In this document: piece after piece, positions 9,105-20,463 of the stretch
Layout: each line of letters begins with the position of its first letter
How positions within the stretch are numbered: position 1 is the stretch's first letter
Assembly: GCA_963851085.1 (NCBI GenBank)
Contig: CAWKNX010000016.1
Coordinates: 434,001-498,000, forward strand
Direction of reading: 5' to 3'
Length of the DNA stretch: 64,000 bases
DNA from: DATFVJ01 sp963851085
GTDB lineage: Bacteria; Actinomycetota; Actinomycetes; Streptosporangiales; Streptosporangiaceae
Position numbers and translations under genes: made by a program
Notes under the pieces: model-generated
What the model was told of the DNA's origin: nothing
Database searches by the model: none
What the model saw: the letters and a program-made list of their open reading frames with translations, nothing else

Positions 9105-9383
9105 ACGCAGGTCACCGCGTATCTCGGGACACCGCGACCAACGACTGCGATAAGTAATCTTAGCCTTCGATCACTGTTCGCGTTTATACGATGTCACATC
9201 GTGACGAGGATGTGAATACCCCAGCTCATTAAGATGATCGTTTTTGATGATCAACATTTTCCTGGCGGACGCCAGGCCGCATCTACCATCCGAGCAAGCC
9301 AAGTCCGTAACTCAGCGTAGCCATGCACGGCATCCGCCGGGCAATCTCGCGGGTCATGCGCGCCGGACCGTAGGCTGAGGCGC
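9105..9383. promoter_or_regulatory. AT-richer divergent promoter region with small dyads
   Basis: This stretch is much richer in A/T than its surroundings. It contains GTCAC-ATC-GTGAC near 9193, two GATGATC repeats separated by GTTTTT and the near-palindrome TTGATGATCAA. It lies before the adenosyltransferase gene and probably holds its promoter and an operator. No regulator is identified. Confidence 0.4.
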
Positions 9384-10030
9384 ATGGCTCGCAACCGCAA
9401 GGACACCCCCGTCGTGCTTTCGCGGATCTACACCCGCACCGGCGACGGCGGCATGACCAGGCTCGGCGACATGAGCGAGGTGGCCAAGACCGATCCACGG
9501 CTCGCGGCCTACGCGGACGTGGACGAGGCGAACTGCGCGATCGGCACCGCGATCGCGGTCGGCCAGCTGGATCCCGGCGTCGCTGTCCTGCTCACCCGGA
9601 TCCAGAACGAGCTTTTCGACGTGGGCGCCGACCTGTGCAAGCCGATCGCCGCCACCAGCCGCGGCGGCGGCGAACCGGGCGAGGGTGGGGGTGGGGCGGG
9701 GGTGGGGGAACCCCCTCCGACCTGCGGATCACCGAGGACTACATCCACGGCCTGGAGGCCGAGTGCGACCGGTACAACGAGGATCTGGAGGTACTGCGCA
9801 GCTTCGTGCTCCCGGGCGGGACGCCGGGCGCCGCGCTGCTGCACACCGCGCGGGCGGTGACCCGCAGGGCCGAGCGCAGCACCTGGATCGCCCTCGGCGC
9901 GCTCGGCGGCTCGGTCAGCCCGCTGACCGCACGCTATCTGAACCGGCTTTCTGACCTGCTTTTCATCTTGGCACGTCACGCCAATACCGGGCGCGGCGAC
10001 GTGCTGTGGAAGCCAGGAGGCGAACGTTGA
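9384..10030 (+). CDS. PduO-type cob(I)alamin adenosyltransferase (frameshifted)
   Basis: This enzyme transfers adenosyl from ATP to cob(I)alamin to make coenzyme B12. The first frame gives RIYTRTGDGGMTRLGD (ATP-binding signature) and ELFDVGADLC. The second frame, entered after a G-rich stretch at about 9660-9720 (runs of GGGTGGGG), gives VLPGGTPGAALLH, AVTRRAERS and the C-terminal YLNRLSDLLFILAR. Both halves match the family in order, with one base apparently missing in the G-rich run. The true gene would encode about 200-215 residues. In related genomes it neighbours DUF2550 and the atp operon, as here. Confidence 0.87.
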
Positions 10031-10059
10031 GAGGTCGCGGGCGCGGGCGCGGCGGTCGG

Positions 10060-10521
10060 TCAGGCGATCTGATCCAGGTGTGACCCCGGCGGCGCAGCCT
10101 CGAGCCAGGCGAGAAATCCCGTCAGGGCATCCTCGCCCATGGCGAGCTGAACCGGTTGGGCCAGCGGCCCTTCCCTGCACTCGACGATGACCGCTTCGCT
10201 GCCGAGCCTTACCGCCTCCGCAGCGTCCGGGCGCCTGCGGGTGGCCACGACCAGACTGCGCCTGGCCAGCACCACGTCGGGCCGCAGCAGCACACCGAAG
10301 ATCTGGTGCCAGCGCAGCTCATCGCGCTGGTAGCGAGCCACACCAAGACGCCAGGCCTGCCACGAGCCGTCCGCGGCCTTGCGCCGCAGACCGCATTCGA
10401 CGATCCCCCCGCCGCGTTCGAGCACGACCCGGCGAAGCGCGATGCCGATCCCGGCCAGCACGACGACCAGGAGGAAGGCGGCGAAGACACCGGCGGCGTC
10501 GAACGCCAGTGTCCCGCCCAC
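10060..10521 (-). CDS. DUF2550 family membrane-anchored protein
   Basis: A 153-residue protein with one N-terminal transmembrane helix (residues about 9-28, FAAFLLVVVLAGIGIAL). A soluble domain follows with WRLGVARYQRDELRWHQI and the basic LARRSLVVATRRRP. This is the DUF2550 family found immediately after atpC in many actinobacteria. No function is known. It is 15 bases from atpC on the same strand and is likely the last gene of the atp transcript. Confidence 0.85.
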   Translation of the reverse strand: MGGTLAFDAAGVFAAFLLVVVLAGIGIALRRVVLERGGGIVECGLRRKAADGSWQAWRLGVARYQRDELRWHQIFGVLLRPDVVLARRSLVVATRRRPDAAEAVRLGSEAVIVECREGPLAQPVQLAMGEDALTGFLAWLEAAPPGSHLDQIA

Positions 10522-10536
10522 GGCCGGCGGCCCTCG

Positions 10537-10938
10537 TCAGTCGGACTGCCCGGCGGCCCGCAGAAGCGCACGGGCATATACCACGCCGGGCGGCTCCGCG
10601 GTGGCCGCCGACGGCCCTGCCCCGGATTCCGCCAGCAGGCGCTCCAGCTCGGACCGCACCGCCTGCACATCCACCTCGCTCCCGATCTCGGCCTGAGCCG
10701 CGAGCACCGATACCCGGTCATCCGCCACGGAAAGGAAGCCGCCGGTCACCGCGACGGTCGTCTCGTTCCCCTCGCTGTCCAGGATCCGCACGAGGCTTCC
10801 CGCCCCGAGCACACCAAGCACCGGCGCATGACCAGTCAGGATGCCGATATCGCCTTCGAGTGTCTTGGCGATCACCCGGCCGGCGTTGCCCGACCAGATT
10901 TCCCGCTCGGGTGTCACCAGTGCGACAAGCAGCGTCAC
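10537..10938 (-). CDS. atpC: F1Fo ATP synthase epsilon subunit
   Basis: A 133-residue epsilon subunit, the rotor subunit linking gamma to the c-ring. It has the N-terminal beta-sandwich typical of the family: LVTPEREIWSG, then GDIGILTGHAPVLGVL and VTGGFLSVADDRVSVLA. A C-terminal helical region follows (SELERLLAESG). It is intact, is the last of the eight ATP synthase genes and lies 37 bases after atpD. Confidence 0.95.
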   Translation of the reverse strand: MTLLVALVTPEREIWSGNAGRVIAKTLEGDIGILTGHAPVLGVLGAGSLVRILDSEGNETTVAVTGGFLSVADDRVSVLAAQAEIGSEVDVQAVRSELERLLAESGAGPSAATAEPPGVVYARALLRAAGQSD

Positions 10939-10975
10939 GGCCGCACCCCACCCGCTCCGTCGTCGGCCCGTTGCG

Positions 10976-12444
<1,469 letters not shown>

Positions 12445-12448
<4 letters not shown>

Positions 12449-13357
12449 TCACTCCCCGCGGTCGACTCGGCGAGCGCGTTCGCGCCGCCGACGATCTCGC
12501 TGATTTCCTGGGTGATCTCGCCCTGACGTGCCTGGTTCGCAACCCGGGTGAGCTCCTCGAGGAGCTCGTTCGCGTTGTCGGTGGCCGACTTCATGGCGCG
12601 GCGCCTCGCCGCGTACATGGACGCGGCCGCCTCGAGCATCGCGAAGTACAGCCGGCTCTCCACGTAGGCGGGAAGCAGCGCGTCGAGCACCGCCTCGGGC
12701 GACGGCTCGAACTCGTACACCGGCACGGGTCCTTCCGGTGGCTCTTCTGTCGTCTCCTCGATCTCGAGCGGCAGGATCCGGCGGACCACAGTGCGCTGGG
12801 TGAGCATGGAGACGAACTCGGTGTAGACCAGGTGAATCTCGTCCACGCCGCCGTCCGACGCGGGCGCTTCAAACGCCTTGAGCAGCTCGGCGGTGATCTG
12901 CCTGGCGTGCTCGTGCCTCGGCCGGTCGGAGATCCCATTCCACTCCGCGGCCATCTCGCGGCCGCGGAAACGGTGCCAGACGATCCCCTTGTTTCCTGCC
13001 ACGTACGTCACCGGCTCGACGCCGCGGCTGCCGCAGCAGCCCGTCCAGGGCCTGCGCCTCGCGCAGCACGTTCGCGTTGTACCCGCCCGCGAAGCCGCCG
13101 TCGCTGGTAAGAAGCATGACCGCGGCGCGCGTCGGGCTCGCTGTCTCCGTGGTGAGCGGGTGGTGGATCGACTGTGACCGGCTCACGACCGCCTCGACCG
13201 CCCGGGTGATCTCACGCGCGTAGGGACCGGCCGCCTGCACCCGCTGCTGCGCCTTGAGAATCCGGGACGCCGCGATCATCTCCTGGGCACGGGTGATCTT
13301 GGCGGTGGACTTGATCGACCGGATCCGCCGCCTGACCGCCCGGAGCTGTGCTCCCAT
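12445..13357 (-). CDS. atpG: F1Fo ATP synthase gamma subunit (frameshifted)
   Basis: The central stalk subunit, about 304 residues. The N-terminal part reads MGAQLRAVRRRIRSIKSTAK, then ITRAQEMIAASRI and LLTSDGGFAGGYN. After a shift between about 13015 and 13050 the second frame gives VTYVAGNKGIVWHRFRG and the C-terminal SATDNANELLEELT and ARQGEITQEISEIVGGANAL, the conserved end of gamma. The span is 3n+1, so one extra base would restore one gene. Given the intact flanking subunits I infer a sequence error. Confidence 0.93.
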
Positions 13358-13365
13358 CCCGCCGC

Positions 13366-15016
13366 CTACGCCTCCTCGAGCTTGGGTACGTACCGGGTGA
13401 TCTTCTCGTGGCTGATGTCTTCCTCCGTCAGCGCCTCGACGGGGACGTCCTTCACGAGCAGTTCGCCTGAACTAGTCTCGAACGTCTTCTTGAAGTCGTC
13501 CATCAGCTCTTTGAGCGCGGCGATCGTCTCCTCCGACAGTTCGCCGGTCTCCCTGATCGCGTCGTAGATGCCGGGCCGCACCCGCTGGATGTGATCGAGG
13601 AACTCGGCTTCGAACCTGCGGATGTCCTCGACCGGCACGTCGTCGACCTGCCCCGTGGTGCCGGCCCAGACGGAGACCACCTCACGTTCCACGGGGAACG
13701 GGCTGTACTGAGGCTGCTTGAGCAGCTCGACAAGCCGCGCACCCCGGTCAAGCTGTGCCCGGGAGGCGGCGTCCAGGTCCGACGCGAAGGCCGCGAAAGC
13801 TTCGAGATCGCGGTACTGCGACAGGCCGAGGCGCAGCGTGCCCGCGACCTTCTTCATGGCCTTGATCTGCGCGTTACCGCCCACCCTCGAGACCGAGATG
13901 CCGACGTTGATGGCCGGGCGGACACCCGAGTTGAACAGGTCGGTCTCCAGGAAGATCTGGCCGTCGGTGATCGAGATGACGTTCGTGGGGATGTAGGCGG
14001 AGACGTCGTTACCCTTGGTCTCGACGATCGGCAACCCGGTCAGCGACCCCGCGCCCAGGTCGTCGGACAGCTTCGCGCACCGCTCCAGGAGCCTGGAGTG
14101 CAGGTAGAAGACGTCACCCGGGTAGGCCTCACGGCCCGGTGGGCGGCGCAGCAGCAGCGAAATCGTGCGGTACGCCTCGGCCTGCTTGGACAGATCGTCG
14201 AAGACGATCAGCACGTGCTTGCCCGCGTACATCCAGTGCTGGCCGATCGCCGAACCGGTGTAGGGAGCGATGTACTTGTAGCCGGACGGGTCCGACGCCG
14301 GGGCGGCGACGATCGTCGTGAACTCCATCGCGCGGGCGTCCACGAGAGACTGACGCACCTGGGCGATCGTCGAGCCCTTCTGGCCGACGGCGACGTAGAC
14401 GCACCTGACCTGGCGCTGCGGATCGCCGGATACCCAGTTGTCCCGCTGGTTGATGATCGTGTCGATGGCAACCGCGGTCTTGCCCGTCTGCCGGTCACCG
14501 ATGATCAGCTGGCGCTGGCCCCGGCCGATCGGCGTCATCGCGTCGATCGCCTTGATGCCGGTCTGCAGTGGCTCCTTCACCGGCTGGCGATGCACGACAC
14601 TCGGCGCCTGCACCTCAAGTGGCCGCAGCTCGGTCGCGCCGATCTCACCCAGGCCGTCCATCGGGTTGCCCAGCGGGTCCACCACCCGGCCGAGAAAGCC
14701 ATCGCCGACAGGAACCGAGAGGATCTCGCCGGTGCGGCGGACGCGCTGCCCCTCCTCGATGCCGCTGAACTCGCCGAGGATGACCACGCCGATCTCGCGC
14801 ACGTCCAGGTTGAGCGCGAGTCCGCGAGTGCCGTCCTCGAACTCGAGCAGCTCGTTGGCCATTGCCGAGGGCAGTCCCTTCGACCCGGGCGATGCCGTCA
14901 CCGCACTCGGCGACGGTGCCGATCTCCTCGCGCGCGGCAGCGTCCGGCTCGTACTCCTGCACGAAGCGCGCGAGCGCGCTCCGGATCTCCTCCGGCCGGA
15001 TCGTCAGCTCCGCCAT
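13366..15016 (-). CDS. atpA: F1Fo ATP synthase alpha subunit (frameshifted near N-terminus)
   Basis: The regulatory alpha subunit, about 550 residues. It starts MAELTIRPEEIRSAL. The frame breaks in GDGIARVEG, and one surplus base in the CCC run at 14876-14878 (GGG on the coding strand) explains it. The reading resumes as LPSAMANELLEFEDGTRGLALNL. The P-loop is GDRQTGKTA, followed by VYVAVGQKGSTIAQV and GIYDAIRETGELS near the end. All motifs are in order over the whole span. Confidence 0.95.
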
Positions 15017-15093
15017 CTCTTTCCTATCTCTCCGGTCTCGCTCTGATCTCTCTGAAGTTCTCCACAGCCGGGCCGCATGTGCTCCGAACGACG

Positions 15094-15936
15094 TCAGCCC
15101 GCCAGCCGACGCCGCACAGTCTCCAGCCTGCTCGCCACCGTGCCATCGATAACCTCGTCGCCAACCTGGACGGCGAGCCCGCCGACGACATGCGGGTCGA
15201 GCACCACGTTGAGCTGCACCTCGTGGCCGTACGCGGCGGCGAGTGCGGCGGCGAGCCTGCCACGCTGCCCCGCGCTGAGCTGGGTGGCCGTCCGTACCAC
15301 GGCGACCACACGCTGTCGCCGCTCGGCCGCGAGCCGCACGTACTCCTCGAGATTTTTCTCCAGGCTACGTCCCCGCGGGTACTCTGCCCCTTCGGCGATC
15401 AGCCGGATCGTGACATCGGCGACCTTGCCCTCGAGCAGCGAGGTGAGCATTTCGTGCTTGCGTCCCGGCGGCACGAACGGGTTGGACAGCGCGACCCGCA
15501 GGTCGGGCTGTGACGCCACCACCCGGCCGAACCGGAAAAGCTGGTCCTCTACGTCATCAAGCTGGCCCCGCGCGTCGGCCGCGATCACCAGGGCGGTGAT
15601 GGCAAGCTGCTCCAGCGCGTCGCTCAGGTCGCGCGGGCTCGACCACCGAAGCCGAACGGCTGCCGCGGTGAGCTCTGCCGCCGCAGGTGACACCTGGCCA
15701 GCGAGCAGTCCACTGACCAGGGCGGCTTTCTCTTCACCCGGCTTCGCCGGATCCGAGAGCGCACGGCGGAGCGCGTGCTCACGGTCAAGGAAATGCACGA
15801 CGGTAAACAGTTCGCTGCCGACTCCTCCATCGCTGCGCCGTCGGGGTCGCCAGGCCGTGCCCGGCAAGCGATGCGCGCGAGGCCTTAACTCATGTCTCCC
15901 TCGCGGCGCAGCCGACGCTCTGCTCACTCCCCTCAA
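15094..15936 (-). CDS. atpH: F1Fo ATP synthase delta subunit
   Basis: A 280-residue delta subunit of the long actinobacterial type, which joins the peripheral stalk to F1. Family blocks are LFTVVHFLDREHALRRALSD, the RWSSPRDLSDALEQL segment and the C-terminal VQVGDEVIDGTVASRLE. The TTG start at 15936 is supported by GGAGG seven bases upstream and a TTGA overlap with the atpF stop. Residues about 11-40 are unusually rich in Arg and Pro and fit the family poorly, so two compensating indels may lie there. Confidence 0.9.
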   Translation of the reverse strand: MRGVSRASAAPRGRHELRPRAHRLPGTAWRPRRRSDGGVGSELFTVVHFLDREHALRRALSDPAKPGEEKAALVSGLLAGQVSPAAAELTAAAVRLRWSSPRDLSDALEQLAITALVIAADARGQLDDVEDQLFRFGRVVASQPDLRVALSNPFVPPGRKHEMLTSLLEGKVADVTIRLIAEGAEYPRGRSLEKNLEEYVRLAAERRQRVVAVVRTATQLSAGQRGRLAAALAAAYGHEVQLNVVLDPHVVGGLAVQVGDEVIDGTVASRLETVRRRLAG

Positions 15937-16466
15937 CGCGTCGCCTCCGACTGGCGCTCGATCTCGTCGAGGAAGCGATCCACGATCCGGCTCCGCCGCG
16001 CCTCGTCGGCCAGCGATTCGCCGACAATGCGGCTGGCAAGATCGGTGGCGAGCGCGCCCACGTCGCGGCGCAGCGCGCCAAGCGCCTGCTGACGCTCCGC
16101 CTCGAGCTGGGTCTCGGCCGCCTCGAGCAAGCGCCGCGCCTCGGCCTGGGCATGGTCGCGCATCTCGGCGATGATCTGGGCGCCTTCTTCCCTGGCCTGC
16201 TCACGCAGCCGCGAGGCCTCCTGCCGCGCCTCGGCGATCCGGGCCTGATAATCGTCGAGCGCGCGCTGCGCCTCGGCCTGAAGTTCCTCGGCCCGGTGCA
16301 GGCCACCCTCGATCGCGTCGGTCCGCTCGGCGAGCACTTTCTGCATCCGCGGCAGCAGGATCTTGGCGAGCGCGCCGAACACGATAAAGAACGCGATCGT
16401 CCCGATAATAAACTCGGAGGCAGTGGGGAGCAGCGGATTCTGCGCTCCCGCCGCGAGATACGTCAC
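15933..16466 (-). CDS. atpF: F1Fo ATP synthase b subunit
   Basis: A 177-residue b subunit. One transmembrane helix (residues about 19-40, IIGTIAFFIVFGALAKILLP) is followed by a long Ala/Glu/Arg-rich coiled coil that forms the peripheral stalk. It is intact and overlaps atpH by four bases. Only one b gene is present, in the usual place between atpE and atpH. Confidence 0.95.
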   Translation of the reverse strand: MTYLAAGAQNPLLPTASEFIIGTIAFFIVFGALAKILLPRMQKVLAERTDAIEGGLHRAEELQAEAQRALDDYQARIAEARQEASRLREQAREEGAQIIAEMRDHAQAEARRLLEAAETQLEAERQQALGALRRDVGALATDLASRIVGESLADEARRSRIVDRFLDEIERQSEATR

Positions 16467-16481
16467 CGCGCGTTCACCTTC

Positions 16482-16745
16482 CTAGGCAGCATTCATCAAC
16501 CGGTGAAGATGAATGGCGGCAACAAGGCCGATAAGAGCGAGGGCCTCGCAGAGGGCGAAGCCCACCCACATGTTCGCGCGGATCATTCCGGCGGCCTCGG
16601 GCTGGCGGGCCATTGCCTCGGTGGCGTGCCCGAAGATGAGGCCGATGCCGACACCTGGGCCGATCGCGGCGAGGCCGTAGGCCACCGCGCCGAGCCTCCC
16701 CGCGACGGTGGCTGCTGCGAGTACGTGGGGTCCAAGATCCATCAT
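16482..16745 (-). CDS. atpE: F1Fo ATP synthase c subunit
   Basis: An 87-residue c-ring subunit with two membrane helices. The first holds LAAIGPGVGIGLIFG. The polar loop is EAMARQPEA. The second contains the proton-binding Glu67 in FALCEALALIG. The Glu and loop indicate a proton-coupled ring; I see no extra carboxylate pattern that would argue for sodium. Confidence 0.96.
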   Translation of the reverse strand: MMDLGPHVLAAATVAGRLGAVAYGLAAIGPGVGIGLIFGHATEAMARQPEAAGMIRANMWVGFALCEALALIGLVAAIHLHRLMNAA

Positions 16746-16814
16746 TGGTGTTCCTTCTTTACGGACCGGCGGTTCTGCCCGCCGGTGAGACTTGGTCTCG
16801 GGTGAGGTGTCCGG

Positions 16815-17624
16815 TCAGTGTGACGCCTCCAGCGATCCCGCGATGTAGGTGGCGGTCAGCGTGGTGAAGATGTAGGCCTGCAACCCCTGGATCAGCAGTT
16901 CGAACCCGGTCAGCACGATGACCATCACGAACGAGCCGGCGGCGAGGATCGCGCCGATGCCCAGGCTGGCCAGGTACCAGGTCGCGACTGTGAACACCGC
17001 GATCAATATGTGGCCGGCGAACATGTTCGCGAAAAGCCGGACGCCCAGGGTGAACGGCCGGATGAGGATGTTCGACAGAAGCTCGACGGGCACCAGCAGG
17101 GGCAGGATCCACCACGGCACGTCACCCGGGATCGACATGTTCTTGAAGTACCCGATCGGCCCCTGGTGGCTGATGCCGAGGTACATGTAGGTCAGCCAGA
17201 CCATCGCGACAAGCGACCATGGGAACGAGATGCGTGCCGCCACGGGGAACTGCCCGAGCGGAATGATCTCCATCAGGTTCATCACCCAGATGAAAAAGAA
17301 GAGTGAGGTGAGGAACGGCAGGAACCGGTCACCCTTCTTGCCCATCATCTGGCGGAGAATCTGGTCACGGACGAACATCACACCAAGCTCGCCGAGGTTC
17401 TGCACGCCCCGCGGAACCAGCTTCGGCTTGGCGAACGCGGCCCAGAAGAAGGCGACAACGGCGAACGCGCAGATCAGCCCGAGCAACATGGGCTTGGTGA
17501 AGTGGAACGCGCCAATACTGAAGATCGGCTTGAAGTTGAAATCATCCAGCGACGGCGCCGGATAGCCGCACCCGGAAAAGATATGGCAACCGCCCACCGG
17601 GGCCGTCACAAGAACGTCACTCAC
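16815..17624 (-). CDS. atpB: F1Fo ATP synthase a subunit
   Basis: A 269-residue membrane subunit that forms the proton half-channels. The essential Arg196 sits in RPFTLGVRLFANMFAGH, and the last helices contain ELLIQGLQAYIFTTLTATYI. Five to six hydrophobic segments are visible. The gene is intact, precedes atpE by about 70 bases and follows two small membrane-protein genes, the common actinobacterial arrangement. Confidence 0.96.
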   Translation of the reverse strand: MSDVLVTAPVGGCHIFSGCGYPAPSLDDFNFKPIFSIGAFHFTKPMLLGLICAFAVVAFFWAAFAKPKLVPRGVQNLGELGVMFVRDQILRQMMGKKGDRFLPFLTSLFFFIWVMNLMEIIPLGQFPVAARISFPWSLVAMVWLTYMYLGISHQGPIGYFKNMSIPGDVPWWILPLLVPVELLSNILIRPFTLGVRLFANMFAGHILIAVFTVATWYLASLGIGAILAAGSFVMVIVLTGFELLIQGLQAYIFTTLTATYIAGSLEASH

Positions 17625-17723
17625 AATCCACTCCCGAAGGCTCCTTCGACGTCGGCGGCTGACGCATGCCGCGGGCAGGGCCCGCCGTGGCGGGCAGGGC
17701 CTGCGCCAGATCGTGGCCGCGAA

Positions 17724-18137
17724 TCAGGCCCTGCCGTAGCGGAGGACGACCAGGACGAGGCCCACGGCCAGCCCGGCCAGCAGACCGACCGGAACCAAGA
17801 TCCCCTGATGCCCGGTCCACCGTGCGATCAGCCAGCCGAGGCCACCGTAGAAAAGCATGCCGCCGATCAGATAGCTGGTGATGGCCCAGCCTGCGTCCTG
17901 CGTGCCGCCCGGCTTGCCCGGCGTGCGCCACCCGCGCTCGCGCGGTGTGGCGGCCTGATCGGCGCGCGGCTGCTGCGAACCCGGCGGCTGCTGTGGACCC
18001 TGCTGCTGCGAACTCTGCTGCTGCGAATTCGGCGCGGTGCTGGCCGTTCCCGTGGCCGGTGGCCAGGCGTTCCCGTGTTCCCCCGGCGGAACCTGCGATT
18101 CCGGCGCACGGTCCTTCCCCATCATGTCGCGGCCCAT
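17724..18137 (-). CDS. AtpZ-like small membrane protein with Gln-rich N-terminus
   Basis: A 137-residue protein. Residues about 35-65 are low-complexity and Gln/Pro/Ser-rich. The second half has two transmembrane helices (about 83-102 and 112-132), GWAITSYLIGGMLFYGGLGW and LVPVGLLAGLAVGLVLVV. The two-helix part resembles the AtpZ family associated with ATP synthase assembly or magnesium. Position between atpI-like and atpB supports this. The Gln-rich leader is unusual and its role is unknown. Confidence 0.7.
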   Translation of the reverse strand: MGRDMMGKDRAPESQVPPGEHGNAWPPATGTASTAPNSQQQSSQQQGPQQPPGSQQPRADQAATPRERGWRTPGKPGGTQDAGWAITSYLIGGMLFYGGLGWLIARWTGHQGILVPVGLLAGLAVGLVLVVLRYGRA

Positions 18138-18197
18138 GATAACAGGGCAGGAAGCAGCCGAAAGAGCCGGCCCACACGCCCGTCGGCGCGTCCATGG

Positions 18198-18656
18198 TTA
18201 CAGCTCCCCGCTGACGTGGCCCGGCTCGGGCACGGTGTCTTCCGTCCCCTGCCCAGGCCCGCTTTCCGGGACGACGTAAGGCATCCGGCTGCTCGCGACG
18301 GTGAAGACCTCGCCGCCGGTCCACACCAGGATGCAGATGATCGCGGTGATCCCGAAGAACCGGGTATTGAACAGGGTCGTGCCACTGAAAGCGGCGATCA
18401 GCCCGAGCAGAATGAGGATCTTCGCCGCGAAGGTGCCGAGTGCCGTCGCCATCATCGCGGACGGGACCCCAGCGCCCGGCGAAGCTGACCGCACCACGCT
18501 CGCGGTGAAAAACGCCCCGACCAGGATCACACCGAAGACGGCGCCGAGTGCGCCCTTGCCACCATCGGTGACGCCGCCCACGGCGATCAGGATCACGCCC
18601 ACGATCGCCGTGGCCATGGCGGATCGGATGAGGATCCGGGCGTCATTGGCCAGCAT
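18198..18656 (-). CDS. atpI: AtpI-like membrane protein (ATP synthase protein I)
   Basis: A 152-residue protein with four predicted membrane helices, among them ATAIVGVILIAVGG, then VFGVILVGAFFTASVV and ITAIICILVWTGGEVF. It matches the place and topology of the actinobacterial protein annotated as ATP synthase protein I, thought to help c-ring assembly. It is the first gene of the atp cluster on the minus strand, so its upstream region should hold the operon promoter. Confidence 0.75.
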   Translation of the reverse strand: MLANDARILIRSAMATAIVGVILIAVGGVTDGGKGALGAVFGVILVGAFFTASVVRSASPGAGVPSAMMATALGTFAAKILILLGLIAAFSGTTLFNTRFFGITAIICILVWTGGEVFTVASSRMPYVVPESGPGQGTEDTVPEPGHVSGEL

Positions 18657-19156
18657 CTTCGCGGCTCCGGGTTTCGTGGGTCTGGCTCGTGGGTCGCGGT
18701 TGGTGGGGTATGCCTTGACACTGCCGTCAGGTGCGGGCTAGTGCGGTGGGCGGCTGTTCGTGAAAGGTATCACAAGCTCTTGGTAAGACCTTTGCCTGAG
18801 GTACCCGTGCGCTCCCCCAGCGGCGGTCGCCGCCCGGTGCCGGCGCACGGCGCATCGGCGCCGGGCGTGACCGTTGACGTGGGTAGGGGGACGGGCGTCG
18901 CCAGGCACCGGAAAACCGTCATCTTGCTGCGAGAACTCGTCCGTGGCATGGATCCCGACAGCGCGGTGGAGATCGTGGCGGTTGCCTGGTCGCCTGCTGG
19001 GCAGGCCGCGGCGACGAAATGTCCGCTGTCGGCGGCTCGCCAGCGGTGCCAGCACCGTGCCGGGTGCATTGCCCGCTGGGACAATGTCCCGCTGACGGCG
19101 GAAACCCGCTCTCCCGTGGCAGGCTGATCCCGGTGCAGTCCCCGGTTCGCGAAGAC
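18657..19156. promoter_or_regulatory. Leader region of the atp operon
   Basis: Five hundred bases lie between the atpI-like gene and the likely end of wecA. No frame here resembles a known protein. The region probably contains the atp operon promoter on the minus strand. The CRP-like dyad at 18759-18774 is the only clear regulatory-type signal I found. Confidence 0.45.
18759..18774. promoter_or_regulatory. CRP/GlxR-like dyad upstream of the atp operon
   Basis: CGTGA-N6-TCACA matches the CRP-family consensus TGTGA-N6-TCACA at nine of ten positions. It lies about 105 bases upstream of the first atp gene. CRP/GlxR homologues regulate energy genes in several actinobacteria. No such regulator is encoded in the window. 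Confidence 0.4.
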
Positions 19157-20343
19157 TCACGTGATCGTGCGGCATGACGCCGCCGGGGCGCGCCTGGTCG
19201 GCCTGATGGCGCCCATCGGCGGGCCTGCGCGATCGTAGCCACGGCATCGAGACGAGCAGCAGCGCCACCATTCCGCCGACCGTCGCTACGGAAAGCACCG
19301 CGAGCGCCGAGCCGACGATCGACAACATCACCACGGTGAAGGCGAAAAGCGCCGCCCACAGGTACAGGATCAGGACGCTCAGCCGGTGCGAATGACCGAT
19401 GTTCAGCATCCGGTGATGCAGGTGGCCGCGGTCCGCCGCGAATAGCGACATACCCGCCCTGGCCCGCCTGATCACCGCGAGCACAGATCCAGATACGGGA
19501 TCACCAGGATCGCCAACGGGAATCAGCAGCGGCAGGACCAGCGGGAACCGGTTGATCTGCTGAAGCGTCGCGGGGTCCAGATTGGCGGTGCTCGAGATCG
19601 TCGCATAGGCGAGCACGAGCCCGATCAGCATGGCCCCGGTATCGCCCATGAAGATCCGGGCCGGGTAGAAGTTGTGTGGCAGGAACCCGAGGCACATTCC
19701 GGCGAGCATCGCCGACACCAGGGCTGGCAAGGTCTGGTGCGGCAACCCGACGACGCGGGTGAGCTCATAGGAGTAGATGAAGAACGCGAACGCGGCGATT
19801 CCCACGACGCCCGCCGCCAGCCCGTCGAGGCCGTCGATGAAGTTGACCGCGTTGATGGTCACCACGACGAGCAGGATGGTGAGCAGCGACGCCCTGCCGC
19901 GGCGACAGCGAGAGCACGCTGCCCCTGGGCAGCGGCACCCAGTCCAGTTCGACACCGCCCCAGACGAGGATCCCGCTCGGCGGCCACCTGGGCAGCGAGC
20001 TTGCTGGTAGCGCTCATCCCCCAGCGGTCGTCCACGAATCCGGTAGCGACGATCAGCCCGCCCGCAAGCAGCAGGCTGCCCGGTGCGCTGAGGCTTCCCG
20101 GGGACGTTGAGGTTGCTCGCGAACACGGCCTTCATGTGCGTCAGCTGACTCGCCACAAGCAGCGCCGCGGCGAGCCCGCCGTACATGGCCAGCCCGCCAA
20201 GCCGCGGCGTCGGCACCGCATGGACGTCGCGGTCGCGGACCTCGGGCAACGCCCTCGACCGCGATCGCGAACCGGCGCACCAGCGGGGTCAGCAGGTAGG
20301 TCATCGCAGCCGCAACAAGAAGCGTGAGCAGGTACTCGCGCAC
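19157..20343 (-). CDS. WecA/MraY-like undecaprenyl-phosphate sugar-1-phosphate transferase (multiply frameshifted)
   Basis: A polytopic membrane transferase that starts lipid-linked glycan synthesis on undecaprenyl phosphate. The start is MREYLLTLLVAAAMTYLLTP. A second frame gives HAVPTPRLGGLAMYGG; a third region gives INAVNFIDGLDGLAAG, PARIFMGDTGAM (catalytic Asp region) and the HLHHRMLNIGHSHR loop. At least three single-base shifts are needed, at about 20250, between 19920 and 20080, and near 19200. The stop at 19157 is chosen because that frame gives a basic C-terminus typical of the family; the other frame runs on to 18738. Confidence 0.8.
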
Positions 20344-20463
20344 AATGACAGCCTACGCGCCCAGCGATCAGGCCGGGCCCAACGAGCAACGCACGTCGGC
20401 GGGGGGTCCAACGGTATTGCAGGCCCAACGGCGCCGGAAGAAAAATCACAAACAACTCGAACG

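Noticed and set aside
9660..9720. Programmed frameshift in the cobalamin adenosyltransferase
   Set aside because: The G-rich run is more simply an indel-prone tract, since similar one-base shifts affect many unrelated genes here.
13591..15513. 640-residue plus-strand reading frame opposite atpA and atpH
   Set aside because: Antisense shadow with typical Arg/Asp/Leu bias; the minus strand holds the conserved subunits.
18738..19156. Long C-terminal extension of wecA or a separate gene
   Set aside because: The frame has no membrane helices or family motifs, and another frame gives a natural stop at 19157.
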